Positions 1 to 22,148 of a stretch of 64,000 nt of DNA are shown piece after piece. The notes beneath the pieces were generated by a model. It was given only the letters and a program-made list of their open reading frames with translations, ran no database searches and was not told the DNA's origin. The stretch comes from Bugulina stolonifera (lineage: Eukaryota; Bryozoa; Gymnolaemata; Cheilostomatida; Bugulidae), in the NCBI GenBank assembly GCA_935421135.1, contig OW285187.1, forward strand, positions 20,646,429 through 20,710,428, read 5' to 3'. Position numbers and translations under genes: made by a program. The stretch's first letter is position 1, and each line of letters opens with the position of its first letter.

Positions 1-198
1 TACATGAATATAGCACATTCTACATGGATGTAACACATTCTACACGAATGTAATGGTGTAATTATGGCTACCTTGTAGCACCATTTGGTCAACGATTCCC
101 ATCATAAATTTGCATTAACTACATGTACAATGCCATCGCTGTGAGTTAGTCATCTACTCCAAATACACATATCTTGTATGAATCTCTCTATATTGTAG

Positions 199-3100
199 AA
201 AAGGCAACAGGAATAGGCTACTAAAAATATATAATCGTGGAGGAGTGTTTGGGTTTTCAGAGCCATATGGATTTTCCTCTGTTCAAGAATTAGTTGAATA
301 TTTCAGCCATAATTCCTTAGTTGAGTACAACAGAGAATTGAACTGTACCCTCGACTATCCAGTTGTAAATCAAATGGTGAGTGTCTGACATTGGATAGCT
401 AGAACTACAATAATCTATACATTAGTTGCATTTAAATTGTGTACAATTTCATAATATGAATGCTTGTTGTTTTAACTTTACATTTATACATGTAGCTTTC
501 ACTTCTGTATGTTCCTATTCATAGTTAGCCTGAGCTTCCATATACATGTGTCTACATGAGTAGTGGTTATCCACATGAGTAGTGGTTATCCACATGAGTA
601 GTGGTTATCCACATGAGTAGTGGTTATCCACATGAGTAGTGGTTATCCACATGAGTAGTGGTTATCCACATGAGTAGTGGTTATCTGCATGTTATACTGT
701 TGAGTCTTGTGCATTATTGTTAAATGATCATTTCAGCAATCAAATGCCTCACAAGATATGAACAGCGTATTCAATCAGCTTCAAAATTTCCATCAAGAAT
801 ACCGGTGTAAGACTGAAGATTTTGAAGAAATATTGCAAATGCAAACAAAAACAAATCAAGACTTAGAGAAACTCTATCAGGCATTAAAATCCTTTAAGGA
901 GTTGGCCAAAATGTTTGATGAACAAATGAGAGCATTCAATACTCATAGCAGCCAGATCTCCTCCAACGAATACTCCAGGTGAACACAATTCAAAAAATCT
1001 TAGTCCAATGTATTATGCATGTACGGAAAGAAATCTCATTCTAATCAGTTGGGAAGAATAACATGTACATACATGAGACAAATTTCATTAATTGTGAGAA
1101 AGTGACGATTTTGTATAATTACGTAGGAGTTACCCCTTCTTACTCTCTGTAAGAGGGGATAACTTCTACATCTGAATGGATCAACCTGTTCCATGGAATC
1201 GAGTGATATCAACGTTTATTCAGTTTTGTCCGATAGGCCCAAATGATGCAAGTGTTTTATTGTGTTATGTTCACAATCAACTGAAAATCCTGTAGTGCCA
1301 GCTTATTCTGTGGATGCTTTTAGTGTGAAAGATATGTTTACCTTTGGCTATGATGTGTTTATCAAAAAGTAAATTAAATGTTAACAGATTCATTGTGTTT
1401 ATCTCCAATTGTATTTGCTTACCATCTAGTAACCTTTAGTATGTGTTTGGGTAGGTGGCAACAGAACAACATTATGCTAGAACATCGTCTCAGGTCTGTG
1501 ATGGAGAGCAGGAACCGACTAGAGGCAGCAATTCAGCAGAAGACATCTTTAAACAGAGAATTATTGGCTAAAATAAATAGTAGAAAGCCTGAAATACTGA
1601 CATTGCAAAACAAATGTGACCAACTACGGAGGTACTTTACTATAATATGCTCTCTGGCCTTTATTCTGCGTATACTGTACATGTTGCCCATCCCTTTGCG
1701 TATAATTATGATAGTAACTGCAATTTTAGTCTATTGTATGTGTGTACACTTACATGACTTTATATATATATGTATATATACAGTGTATATACAGTGTATA
1801 TACAGCGTACTGTTTGTGGTGTTTGAGCACAGGAGCACATTTTAGCAATAGTGTATGTTAATATAGCAAAGCATATTTGAAAGGTGTGAAATACATTGAA
1901 CCAGAGTATATATAATATGTTAATACATTTACAGCTGCCGCATTCAAATATCTTCCAGTCGGTACAATGCAGAAAATACATGGAGTATACTCGTTTTATC
2001 TACAACATAGTATGTCATAACTTGTTGGTAACCCACTGTCTTACCTCTCAAATACACAACTACTTTATCTTATGCAGTATCCTAGCAAACAACGATCAAC
2101 ACTTTGAAGAGATCAATGGAATACTGTGTAGAACTGATGAACTGGTCTACGGTACTATGTCCAGTGATGGTGATGAGGCAATGTAAGTTAGCTAGCACAT
2201 AGTTGTACACTTGTAATATAGTAATATTGTAATGTATAAGACATGTTAACAAATGATGGCTTTACAAGAATAAAGAATAACTATTTGGGGTTTGTGATCC
2301 CTGAAGTTGCAATCCCTAGATTTCATATTTTGCATACAATATATATACATTTGTATGTGTACCCACCTAATGATACATGGATATACATACATTGTATGTA
2401 CACATATATGCCTACCTTTCTACATGATACCTACCCAACTACATACATGTACCTCCAGGCCTGTACACTGTATATACTAAATACTTATCTATTATTGGTC
2501 ATGTGCCGGTTATTACTTACCGTGACAGATACGAACAAGTGGCATGCTCTACCCAGCCTGTAACAACAATACCTCACACTGAACAGTGGACCTGGTATCG
2601 TAAGGACATTGATCGTGCTAGAGCTGTTCAAATACCAGATGGTAGACCAACGGGTACTTTCCTCATCCGTAAGAAAGACGACAAAGATTACGCTCTGTCT
2701 ATTATGTAAGCAACAATTCATACTTGTATGCTCAATGAAAACAGCATATAATGTACCATGATATGCTTCTATGGACACAATTTCAACTAGTAATCAAGTT
2801 ACACTGTTTTAATCATGTGAAAGTTATTTCTGGGTTATTGTAATTTGTCATTTCCTCAGTTGTCATTTATACTTCCAACTGCCCACATGGTACATTTGTG
2901 ATGTACCTAGCGGCCTTAAGTATTCGTTTGCACAAAGTATTCCCTATTCGTCATTGATTGTCGCAGTAAATGTGGTTAGGCTAACTGCCTAACTTGTTGC
3001 TGTTAGACGATAACGATGAATACATGAATACAATGATTTTATCGCAATGATGTATGTTCTGTATGTGGCACATGTAATGGTTTAACTACCCTGTGTTCAT

Positions 3101-3294
3101 CTTGTAGCAATGGCACCAAGCAGGTTGTCCATTGTCTTATAAAAGGGAATGCCGATGGATACGGATTTGACGGTAGTAGGGACAGCCACAAAGACCTCAT
3201 GGATTTAGTTCTGATGTACAGAGAGAAATCTCTCAAAGAGCACAACGCTGATATGGACTGCCGTCTCTTGTATCCTGCTTTCCTAAATAACTGA
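199..3294 (+). CDS. PI3-kinase class IA regulatory subunit (p85-like), 3' part of gene
   Basis: Adaptor subunit that binds and restrains the p110 lipid kinase and recruits it to phosphotyrosine motifs at the plasma membrane. Coding exons by phase: 199-376, 737-978, 1455-1631, 2078-2182, 2529-2705, 3108-3294 (TGA 3292-3294); every junction is GT-AG and in phase. Exon 1 encodes the C-terminal half of the N-terminal SH2 (LLKIYNRGGVFGFSEPY, then SSVQELVEYF). Exons 2-4 give about 175 residues of charged, Leu-rich inter-SH2 coiled coil, the p110-binding segment, close to the usual ~190. Exons 5-6 encode the C-terminal SH2, with WYRKDIDRARA, the FLIR motif carrying the phosphotyrosine-binding Arg, and GYGF. 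The protein stops right after cSH2, as in p85/p55. The 5' end, including the start codon and any SH3/BH domains, lies before base 1, so p85 and p55 architectures cannot be told apart. Confidence 0.93.
554..686. repeat. 19-bp minisatellite, seven units, in a PI3K intron
   Basis: Seven head-to-tail copies of ACATGAGTAGTGGTTATCC fill 554-686; only the last unit differs, at its final base. There are no spacers, so this is a minisatellite. It lies in the intron between the nSH2 exon and the first coiled-coil exon. Near-perfect units suggest recent expansion and likely length polymorphism. Confidence 0.95.
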
Positions 3295-3423
3295 GTGTAT
3301 GTAAGAGGAAATATTGTGATACGTTACATTTATGAATAATTGCACTGCAAGAGTGATTATAGCATCATGTACCAGTAGTTCCATAATGAATGATATACCA
3401 GAGCACTGGATACTTTAGTATCG

Positions 3424-3452
3424 TGCCGAGGAGTATAAGCCGGTGAGTTTTT
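3424..3452 (+). repeat. Truncated SINE tail (same family as 53590-53876)
   Basis: The run GCCGAGGAGTATAAGCCGGT with following GAG matches the last ~25 bp of the full tRNA-type SINE at 53590-53876 with one difference. The rest of the SINE is not recognisable upstream, so this is a 5'-truncated or decayed copy. Confidence 0.45.
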
Positions 3453-4999
3453 ATAGCAGATTAATTAGAATATTGTTAATCTTATACATTGGTATCCATT
3501 ATGTATTTTAGTCACTTTTTGCGACTTTTTATTTCTACTAATATAAGATGCGAGGTTTGATAGGGAATACTTTATATACTTGGAGATTTTGATATAATGT
3601 ACTAATCATGAGGGAACAACTCTTGTTAGGTCATTTGCAGTAGAATAACTGTGATTATATTACATTTGTATGTGTAGGTCTTCCATTGATCTTTCCAATT
3701 TATTGTTGTGAAAATTGTGCTACTACTTTTACTGGTTATTATAAGATATTTTGTAGTTATGATGAAGCTAATGCAGTTCAATTGCCTCCATATTAGATTT
3801 TGCTTCTATATTACTCTGCTGTGTTAAAGTTGTTCTTCCTTTTTATCGTAATGCATCTCTTTGCGTCTTGTATTTTGATATTTGATGTATGGACACTCAG
3901 TTGTAATGTATATGTATAAAACAATAGAATTCACATTATATTATGTACATGTACTATATTTTAATGTACTGTCTTACAGTATAGTACATTACACAAATGT
4001 TTTAAAGGAAGTCCAGCCTGTAGGCCATACTTATGGAGCGGCCACTATTATATTTACATTGTTCATCTGTGATTTGTGACTGTATCATATTAAAATATCC
4101 ATATTCCGGTAGATTCAGATCACCTCTTGCTTGTTTCAGAAAACCAATTTAGACTAATTCACAATTTTTAAACGAAAACAACCATTTGAAAATAAATGTA
4201 CACGGTACATGTAATTACTACACCACAATGATGCCTCCTTACCAAAACAATTTGCTGTAATATGAAAGTGATTAAGGAAATGAAATATGTCTCCCATCCG
4301 TATGTTGTACTTTAGGAGTTATCTTCTCTCTGACTTCAAGTGTTCATAATAAACCAGTTTTATTGACTTTCAGACTTGCACCATTATGTTGAAGACTGAG
4401 CACCAACTACTACATGTATACAGTATAATGTTATTTTATATCGGACACATGGTTGTAATCATTTACATCTATGTGTATATAATGTACAAATGTATAATCA
4501 TGTATGTACAGTCAGTACATGTACCATGGGTCCATGGGTCCATGGGTGTTGTGTACAATTACAATGTATGTGTGTATGCATTATTATAAATACATGTATT
4601 TCTATTATGTATGTATAATGGACTACTATGTGTAGGCGCTATGTTTGACTGTATATCTAGTTTGTAACAAATATTTCATAACAAAATATGTTGGTAAAAT
4701 TTGTACAGGCAACAAACATTTTAGTTGAATTTCCAAATATTGCTCTATTTGTATTGGGAAGAAAATTTTACTATCAATTACTATGAGGATCATCATCTGA
4801 TCCTTGATTATTCACCGGTATATGTTTTAATAAAAACATTCAGTGTATATACACATTTTGGATGCACATGTATATAGCATAGCATCTCATTAGGTTATGC
4901 ATTACATACCTGTGAAATGTGTAAGTAAACTTCATTAAAGAACCAACAAATAAGAAGAATAATAACATACAAATGTTTTGTGTAACCAACAGCACAGAA

Positions 5000-5005
5000 T
5001 TTATT
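5000..5005 (-). terminator. Poly(A) signal AATAAA of the small secreted-protein gene
   Basis: TTTATT on the + strand is AATAAA on the - strand, about 63 bp downstream of the stop codon at 5068-5070. Confidence 0.45.
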
Positions 5006-5067
5006 GTGTAAATGCAGTAAAACAATTTCATGTACCTTCCACGACCTTTGACCAAACATGACCCTGT

Positions 5068-6814
5068 CTAACCGATGACATCATGCACAGCTCCGAGTAC
5101 ATCACCAACGTCTAGATCTCCCACATGACTGAGGGCGTCCTTGATGTCAGCAACGTTACCCACTGTCTGGCCAAGCTCATGGTTTGCTATAACATAATAC
5201 ATGTATATCACACTATTTAGTAACTGGGAACTGATAATCCCTGCTAGGTGCAGTAGTGAACAAATTTTGAAAGCCTTAGTTCCTTGTTTGTGGCTGGAGT
5301 CTGAGGTAAGGGCAAAATCTAAAGAAGGCATCAAAATTCTCCTGCTTCAGTTTTGGCAAAGAACAAAACTCTCAAATTCCTCTGCTTCTGCACCAAACAC
5401 AACCAGAGCACGTTAGGAACTAGTAAGATAGAAATTTAAAATTACTAAATACCAGTTACAACACAGCAATGACTTTGACACAATATGGCAAATTTACTCA
5501 GAGATTGAGAAAAAATAGTGCTGTACTTACCATAACAAACATTCTTCAACATGGTGAAGCCGTGGCAGCAAGCATACTTGAGGCATGGCTGAGGGTAGGA
5601 TTTTCTTGCATATACATCAAATTTGTATGACTGTTGTCTAAAGCATAAAAATAGTTTTCCAGTCAGCTATTCTTTGCTGTAGAGGTATAAAATATATAGT
5701 TTTATTTTCGTCATTCAGATAATAGTTATGATTTTTTCTGTTCTAAGCTACAGTAGATGATGGAAATTAATATTGGACCAAGAAGAATTGCAAGTATTAA
5801 AAGTAATTACTTTTAATACTTGCAATTCTTCTTGGTCCAATATTAATTTCCATCATCTACTGTAATATTTATGTTGTACACTGTACAGTACTGTGTACAC
5901 ACAGCAACAATCTATCATTTGTCAGTCATCTACATGTAAATGTATATGTGCATAGGTGTACATGTACATACTATACTGTTGACTACCTACATGGTATAGT
6001 ACCTACTGTACACTAACTACACAGTATGGTACCTACACAGTATAGTGCCTGTATCTAGTACATCTCCTCCATCCAAAGGTTCCACACTTAGTGCTGTATC
6101 TAGAGCTAGCTGTAGCTGACCTGTATTTTGTCTGTACAGATACTTTCTCTACAGCAATTCTTGGAGGTGGTTGATTAACACAACACATGTTGTTCTATGT
6201 AATAGAAGGAGCAAATTCATTCATTGAAATACTATATTTTAAAATATTCTGTTACCTTGTTGAATCTAAGAAATAGATATTTGATTTCAAATATATCTGC
6301 TACAGTTCTTTCATTGAGATCCTGGAAGTACATGTACATGGTTGTATGGTAAATGGTAACATTAATGATCTACAGCAGTTATACATTGTTGCATATTTGA
6401 CTTATGGCAGTGTGTCCGTATTAAATAGGCGAAGCATGTCAAGCCTTTTAAAAGCAATATTACTAAAACTTTGCAAATCCATAATTTTTGCCTAGTAAGT
6501 TTCAAAGTGATAAAGACCATGGGGAGCTGCCCCAGAAATAAAACCAAACCCATATGTCTCTTGAGAATTCCAGGGCAAACATCAAAATTGTTCCCATCAA
6601 TTTTGCAAAATTGCGTTTTGGTAATTATGGGCTACAGCAATATAATGTACAGTGTACATGTACATGTATATACACATATTTTTACTTTTAGGGAATTTCC
6701 TGTGAGGATATCCATCATAATGTGTGTATTATGTAATATACATGCACTTACACCAGCTCCCAGGCTAAAAGCCACACAGACACCAGCAAAGATGGCAAGC
6801 ACCAGAGAATTCAT
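5068..6814 (-). CDS. Small secreted Cys-containing protein, four exons, family not recognised
   Basis: Exons (- strand): 6752-6814, 6256-6321, 5531-5630, 5068-5186. All junctions are GT-AG and phases agree, giving about 115 residues. Residues 1-21 form a clear signal peptide (MNSLVLAIFAG, then a hydrophobic run ending SLGAG), implying secretion. Exon 2 encodes a hydrophobic/charged helix-like stretch. Exon 3 holds a compact cysteine motif C-x4-CC-x-GF-x6-C within PCLKYACCHGFTMLKNVC. Exon 4 is an amphipathic tail rich in Val/Asp/Gly (DIKDALSHVGDLDVGDV) ending VIG. The motif vaguely recalls the end of EMI-type modules (CCxGF), but I do not assign a family. A second phase-compatible terminal exon at 5347-5387 would give a different C-terminus. 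The 116-bp palindromic element at 5749-5864 lies in the intron between exons 2 and 3. Confidence 0.62.
5749..5864. mobile_element. Palindromic Tc1/mariner-type MITE, 112 bp, with TA target duplication
   Basis: A perfect inverted repeat with no loop: left arm 5749-5806, right arm 5807-5864, 58 bp each, no mismatch found when arms were compared base by base. The element proper, 5751-5862, begins CAGTAGATGATGG and ends with its reverse complement. It is flanked on both sides by TA, the Tc1/mariner target duplication, and the CAGT terminus is typical of that superfamily. No coding capacity. Transcribed RNA would form a long hairpin. Confidence 0.85.
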
Positions 6815-7922
6815 GTTGAAGCAGCAGTAGGTCCGTAGCTAGAGTCTAATTGATGGAGTTATAAGTTCCTCTACTCAGTGGGTTTTATCCAACATGTTCA
6901 GGGAACTAACACATGGCAAGCAAAGATATGGGGCTACAATGATAATATAAAATAGATATCTTCATTACCTCAATTCCTAACAGCAGTCCTGGGAATATAA
7001 AATAGTGGGTGCTCTAGGCTTATGGTGTACTCACACGCAGGCATTTTATATGGAGGCAACTATGTGTACTGTATGAGCTTTATTCCTTATATTTCGGTGC
7101 TAGTCTGAGATCATCATGAGGGGAAAATGAATAAATAATAATAATACACTAGAACATGTTCTCATTCATCATTTTCAGCAGTTATCACAGTGCGTAGTAA
7201 GTAGGGTATGCATTTTCTCAATGAATAGGAGAAACTTCACAGATAAAACTACATTAAATACACAATCTTTAGACAGTCGGCGAGGCATAGAATTGCTTCT
7301 TAGTCTCAATGGTATGTGTGACACCAGTCACAGAGCACAAACTTGATGACTAAACGGAAAGAATATGAATTTTACCCCCAATTGATCATCTTAAGGCAAG
7401 AAATGTGACACTTCAAGGCTGATTAAATTATCTCAATTGTAAGTTATGAGTCATAACTGCTGTGAAGGTGGTATGACTTGTAGAATTATTCACCTGAAAT
7501 AGCAGAAATATTGTGATGTGGTTACCTCACAATTAATTACCCAGTGTTCAACTTAATTGACTACAATATTGCTGTCATCAACTACATAATGACAGCTGGA
7601 AGAGGCAATTAGTAAGCAACTATGGCACTGCACAGCTTGCACTTCCCTACTCTACCTGCTAATTGGCACCCTATAGAATGAGGAACACACCAATGGGCAA
7701 TGTGCATGCATGTGTTTAGAATTGTATCATTATTGTTATTATTCTTGTGATTGGTGAGGTAAAGTGTTGCATAGTAAGTAATAAAGGTGTTTAATAACAC
7801 ATATAATCTCAGCAGTTGACAGCTTGAAAGATGCGTATGGGCGTTGCTAAAGCTTAATGACAGCGCCAAGGCAAATATTGAATTTCACTTTCAGTCATTA
7901 GCTCCTTGTAGCAGCAACTGCC
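6815..7922. other. Divergent intergenic region between the secreted-protein gene and the HMX-like gene
   Basis: Head-to-head interval of 1.1 kb that must hold both promoters. AT-rich; no TATA box, repeat or open frame stood out clearly enough to annotate. Confidence 0.5.
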
Positions 7923-9282
7923 ATGTCGTCATCAGAAGAGCAGAGAGAGACATGCCAGGTTACTTCTAGTCAGGCTTTCTCAATATCTCGCATACTTGCT
8001 GCTGAAAACGGTGGTGCTGAGGAGAATCTGCGCGACGACGAAACCGCATTATCTATGGAGGAAATGTCAGCTCTTACTAAACCAGGAATCATCTGGCAGC
8101 AACTATCTACCCCTGAGCAAATCTATTCTGCTCATCCAGCTGTTATGAATGGACTTCCGTGGCTAAACAACCCTTTACTTATGCACACCTTTGCTCATGG
8201 TAAGAATTCAAGAATACAAGTGCAAGAAATTAAGTGTTTTGCTGTAGCAACATTATAGACATCCATTTATGTTATTGGTGAATGTAGTAGCTATAAAAAT
8301 TTGCAAATATGCCAGTTCACAAACATGTATTATTCTGGGTAGCCTGTGTTTTATAATGTGCAAAGAAGACGGTTTTCCTCAGAAATTAAGAATGTTCTGC
8401 TAGATTACAAAAACTAGGTGCCATTTTTTTCTTGTCATATACCACAATACACCCACAGTACCATCATCCAAATATTATATGATCTGTTCAGTGCTTATAA
8501 AGAAGGTAAATGTATACTAGACACTGCTTTTAAGTGTATTTAAGAGTTGACTAATTTGGGGTTTTACATTTGCATTTCTGTAACATAATAGTATGGTTTC
8601 ATATACAATTAATATAATTGTTGTTGATTATAACTACAATGTATGCATTCTATAATTTTATTGAGAATATTTACGTGACATTCCAGATGCAGTTCAGAGA
8701 AATCTCCAGCAAGCCGCAGCAAACGCTCAGAAGCATGTGATGGCTCAAAAGTTACAGGCTGATGATGTTAAGCCACCCAAGCCTAAGAACTTGATGTGCT
8801 CTGATGAGGAGGAGGAAGAAGATCCACCTGTCACCAGCGATCAGCACGATGGAGCTAGCGCTAAGAAGAAGACACGTACTGTCTTTTCAAGATACCAAGT
8901 GAATGAATTAGAGAAAAAGTTTGATATGAAGAGATATCTAAGTGGTAATGATCGATCTCTACTAGCTAGTCAGCTGCAACTAACCGAGACGCAGGTGAAA
9001 ATCTGGTTTCAGAACCGCCGAAATAAGCAGAAGCGTCAGAAGGAAGCCGACAGTGAAATTGAGACAAAGCACAATTTGCTGGTCACCAACTCATTGTTTT
9101 CAATGCCACTTTTCAACAATTTCCAGGAACTGCAGAGCTCTCATTTCCCAGCACCTCAGCTCATGAACCATACAATAGCCAGGGAGATTTCGAAAAGATT
9201 CCTACCTAGTGCTGAGATAATGCGCGCATCTTTGCTCCATAACAGTCCATATAAATTATCTGGAAACAAGTATAATTGGTGA
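7923..9282 (+). CDS. HMX/NK5-like homeodomain transcription factor, two exons
   Basis: Exons 7923-8199 and 8687-9282 join in phase 1, giving 290 residues. The start at 7923 is the first ATG of the open frame. Residues 19-25 (FSISRIL) are an Eh1-type motif, known to bind Groucho/TLE corepressors. An acidic run follows at about 131-138. The homeodomain is at about 152-211: it opens [17 protein letters not shown], keeps the HMX-typical FDMKRYLS and [16 protein letters not shown], and has Gln50, Asn51 and Asn54 for DNA contact. By eye about three quarters of positions match remembered vertebrate HMX homeodomains. One oddity: the usual Trp in NRRNKWKRQ is Gln here (NRRNKQKRQ). The tail is 79 residues with no recognised domain. 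Likely a nuclear, sequence-specific repressor. Among NK genes HMX is the best fit; an ancestral NK5/6/7-type gene is the alternative. Confidence 0.9.
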
Positions 9283-9478
9283 ATCAGTCACTGACCTATG
9301 ATGTATAGGTCATCAACCAATGATTTCTTTGTAATTCTATTTTTTTATTGTAATAGTGTTTTATTTTTGTTGTCTGTTATCAAGTCAATTCCATCAAAAG
9401 AGATTTGTTTTAGTTCTAAAACTATAGCATTTATATATTTTTATCAAAATATATCTCAATATAGATTTGTGAATGAGC

Positions 9479-9484
9479 AAATAA
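9479..9484 (+). terminator. Poly(A) signal of the HMX-like gene
   Basis: AATAAA about 197 bp after the stop codon ending at 9282. Confidence 0.45.
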
Positions 9485-10630
9485 AATGTTGTACTGGCTG
9501 CAAAAGATTATTTTGTCCTTTCATTTATTGTCTGACCACTAAAGCGTGTATTCAGTGTGCAAAACCCTGGTTAAAATTGAGGAATGGTATTCACACTTGT
9601 GTGCTGATATAATAGTGGGTCAAGGAAGCATTATGAAAGCTGGAATAGTTTGGTTTTGCTGTACTGTACTGGATATACAATATTTACATCCATCCTACAT
9701 ACAGCACAAGTTAAACAGGGTAACATTTCAAAGCAATAAAAGCATTGTATTGTAGGTCTAACGCTGAATAATCTTAAACATGTAGCTGTAGTACCTGTAT
9801 ATCCATATATAGCAAAATATATACTGCATGTATGCAAACACATTTTTTTCAAATATCGTTTAAATAAGTCACAATGCCAATATCAACTACCATGTAACTC
9901 TTCAAAATTTGTGAAAATTCAGCCAAAGTGCAAACGTGCTGATGATATTGCACATAATTACTAAAAGCACTTGAACAAGATGGTGATAGCAATCTGACAT
10001 ATAGTTGCTGTATGCATCCCACTAATGAACGAAGGTACTATTGTATAAAATCAGTATCAACTACATTTATGCAATGATGATGTGCTGTAATTACTTTACC
10101 TAATCATTACTCTAGAACAGAAGAAGGCACCATGCTTCTAACTAAATCAATGTTATTAATATATATTTCTATCTATTATATTTTATTCTATTAGAAATGC
10201 AGTTGCCAATAGCTGACTCTCAATTGTGTGAAAGCTTGTACAAACATCTACTTATGGAAATAAAACTTCCTAAACATGTCTGTCATTAAATATATGATGA
10301 TGATTATTCTCTTTATTTAAATGAATATCACAGGTAGTTGACTTGGTAATCATGTAGCATCATGTAGCATTGCTAACAGCTAATATTTTATATGGCAGTA
10401 GATTAAATACTGCTGGTAATTAAACTTAGCAGTTTATGCCTAGACATATTACATGATGCCACATTAGCAGAAAGCGTCTGACTACTTCTATTATACAACT
10501 TACATAGCTACCATTATATTCACCACTTTTATTCACAAATAATGGTAAATGATGGAAAGAAAAAAGTATTCCAAAGAATAAAGTACATGTATACCAAATA
10601 ATGCATACTATTTAAATTTAATGCAATAAA
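9485..10630. other. Convergent intergenic gap between the HMX-like gene and TGS1
   Basis: AT-rich interval between two convergent 3' ends. No conserved open frame, RNA gene or clear mobile element recognised. Confidence 0.5.
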
Positions 10631-10636
10631 TTTATT
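10631..10636 (-). terminator. Poly(A) signal of TGS1
   Basis: TTTATT on the + strand (AATAAA on -) about 100 bp downstream of the TGS1 stop codon at 10738-10740. Confidence 0.45.
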
Positions 10637-10737
10637 TAATATAAAACACTTTTTACATATATACTACTTCTACACAATATGCATTGCAAGTCTTATATGT
10701 ACAGCTGATTTATATTCGCAATAACAAACGAGTGTTA

Positions 10738-21113
<10,376 letters not shown>

Positions 21114-21853
21114 TGCATTAGAAATGCCCTAGAGAAATGAAAAGAATAAGTTGGTTGGAAAAGTCAGCAAAAGAAAACTGAGTTGTCACTTCCGATACAA
21201 ATCATCACATTCATGCATTTTGGGGGAACATTTGCTTTGAGAATGACCATAGTGAAGGGTATTGCATGCACAGTAAATAACAGTGACTAAACTGTGTAGA
21301 CTGTAGATCAGGGGTGCCCCAAACGGAGGTCCACGGACCTGATCAGGCCCCCTAGCAATTTTTAACAGGCCCTCTACTTGCTGTACAAAAATTTAAAATT
21401 TCATACAATTTCCGATAAATTTGTTTGGCCGAGGGTGTGCAAGTCCTTGGTTTGCCAATACTTTTTTTATTATTATTAATCATAGTCTTGGTCAGTAGTT
21501 TCCAATTGAATAGGTGAATTAAAAAAAAAGGGCCCAACTCCAAAATTTTTGAAAATTGAGATTTTTCTATATATTATTCGTAGCTCATCACATGCTTGGT
21601 GTGTGTGCAAATGAGACCCAATTGAGCAATGTAACAATGTTGCTTGTATTCATAAATGTCATGTTGAGTTGTAAAAGGTCCCAACTTTTAGAATTGGGAC
21701 CATTTTGCACAAACTATGTTTTTTGTACATACAATAACGGCCCCATTCAATAATATTGAGCCCTTTTTTGCTCCAACTGTTTGAAATTTGGTCTTCTTTG
21801 CGCTAAATCAGAATTGCCCACTAGAGGGCATTTAGCATCCTGTTTAAATCAAG
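21114..21853. other. Intergenic DNA upstream of TGS1
   Basis: Must hold the TGS1 promoter. Around 21309 the run CAGGGGTGCCCCAAACGG resembles a hAT-type left terminus, but no matching right end was found. No gene seen. Confidence 0.45.
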
Positions 21854-22148
21854 ATGGCAGCCATGGAGCAAGTATGCAATATGAATGAGGAACAAGAAAA
21901 TGATGAAATTGGGCCAAAAAAGAATGAAGCAGGCTGGGCCAGGAATGTTGCCAAAAATGTAGAGCAGAAGGGAAAGCTTACACCAATAGCAAAGGTGTTC
22001 AAAAGTCAGAAAGGAAGACTGGAGCTACTTGCAGGCAAATAAAACTTTTTAATACATTGCAAAGCATGGCAAATGCAAAAATCTAAAAAGTAGGGCAGTA
22101 GCTTGTTTTGATTTTTTGTTTTAGTAATAAAGTCCTCAACGCATTAAA

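Larger units (their letters stand above)
3295..5067. other. Intergenic stretch, no gene seen
   Basis: Tail-to-tail interval between the PI3K subunit (+) and the small secreted-protein gene (-). It is AT-rich, with short tandem bits (three CATGGGTC units near 4525-4550) and many ACATGTA palindromes. Short open frames here have no recognisable family, no convincing splice context and low-complexity composition. A SINE tail lies at 3424-3452. Confidence 0.6.

Noticed and set aside
554..686. CRISPR-like regular repeats
   Set aside because: Units abut with no spacers and the DNA is eukaryotic; it is a minisatellite.
1378..2186. Long open frames 1378-1845 and 1896-2186 as separate genes
   Set aside because: Only their inner parts (1455-1631 and 2078-2182) are coding, as PI3K coiled-coil exons; the rest is intron read-through.
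21309..21330. hAT left terminus CAGGGGTGCCCC...
   Set aside because: No matching right end or target duplication found in the window.
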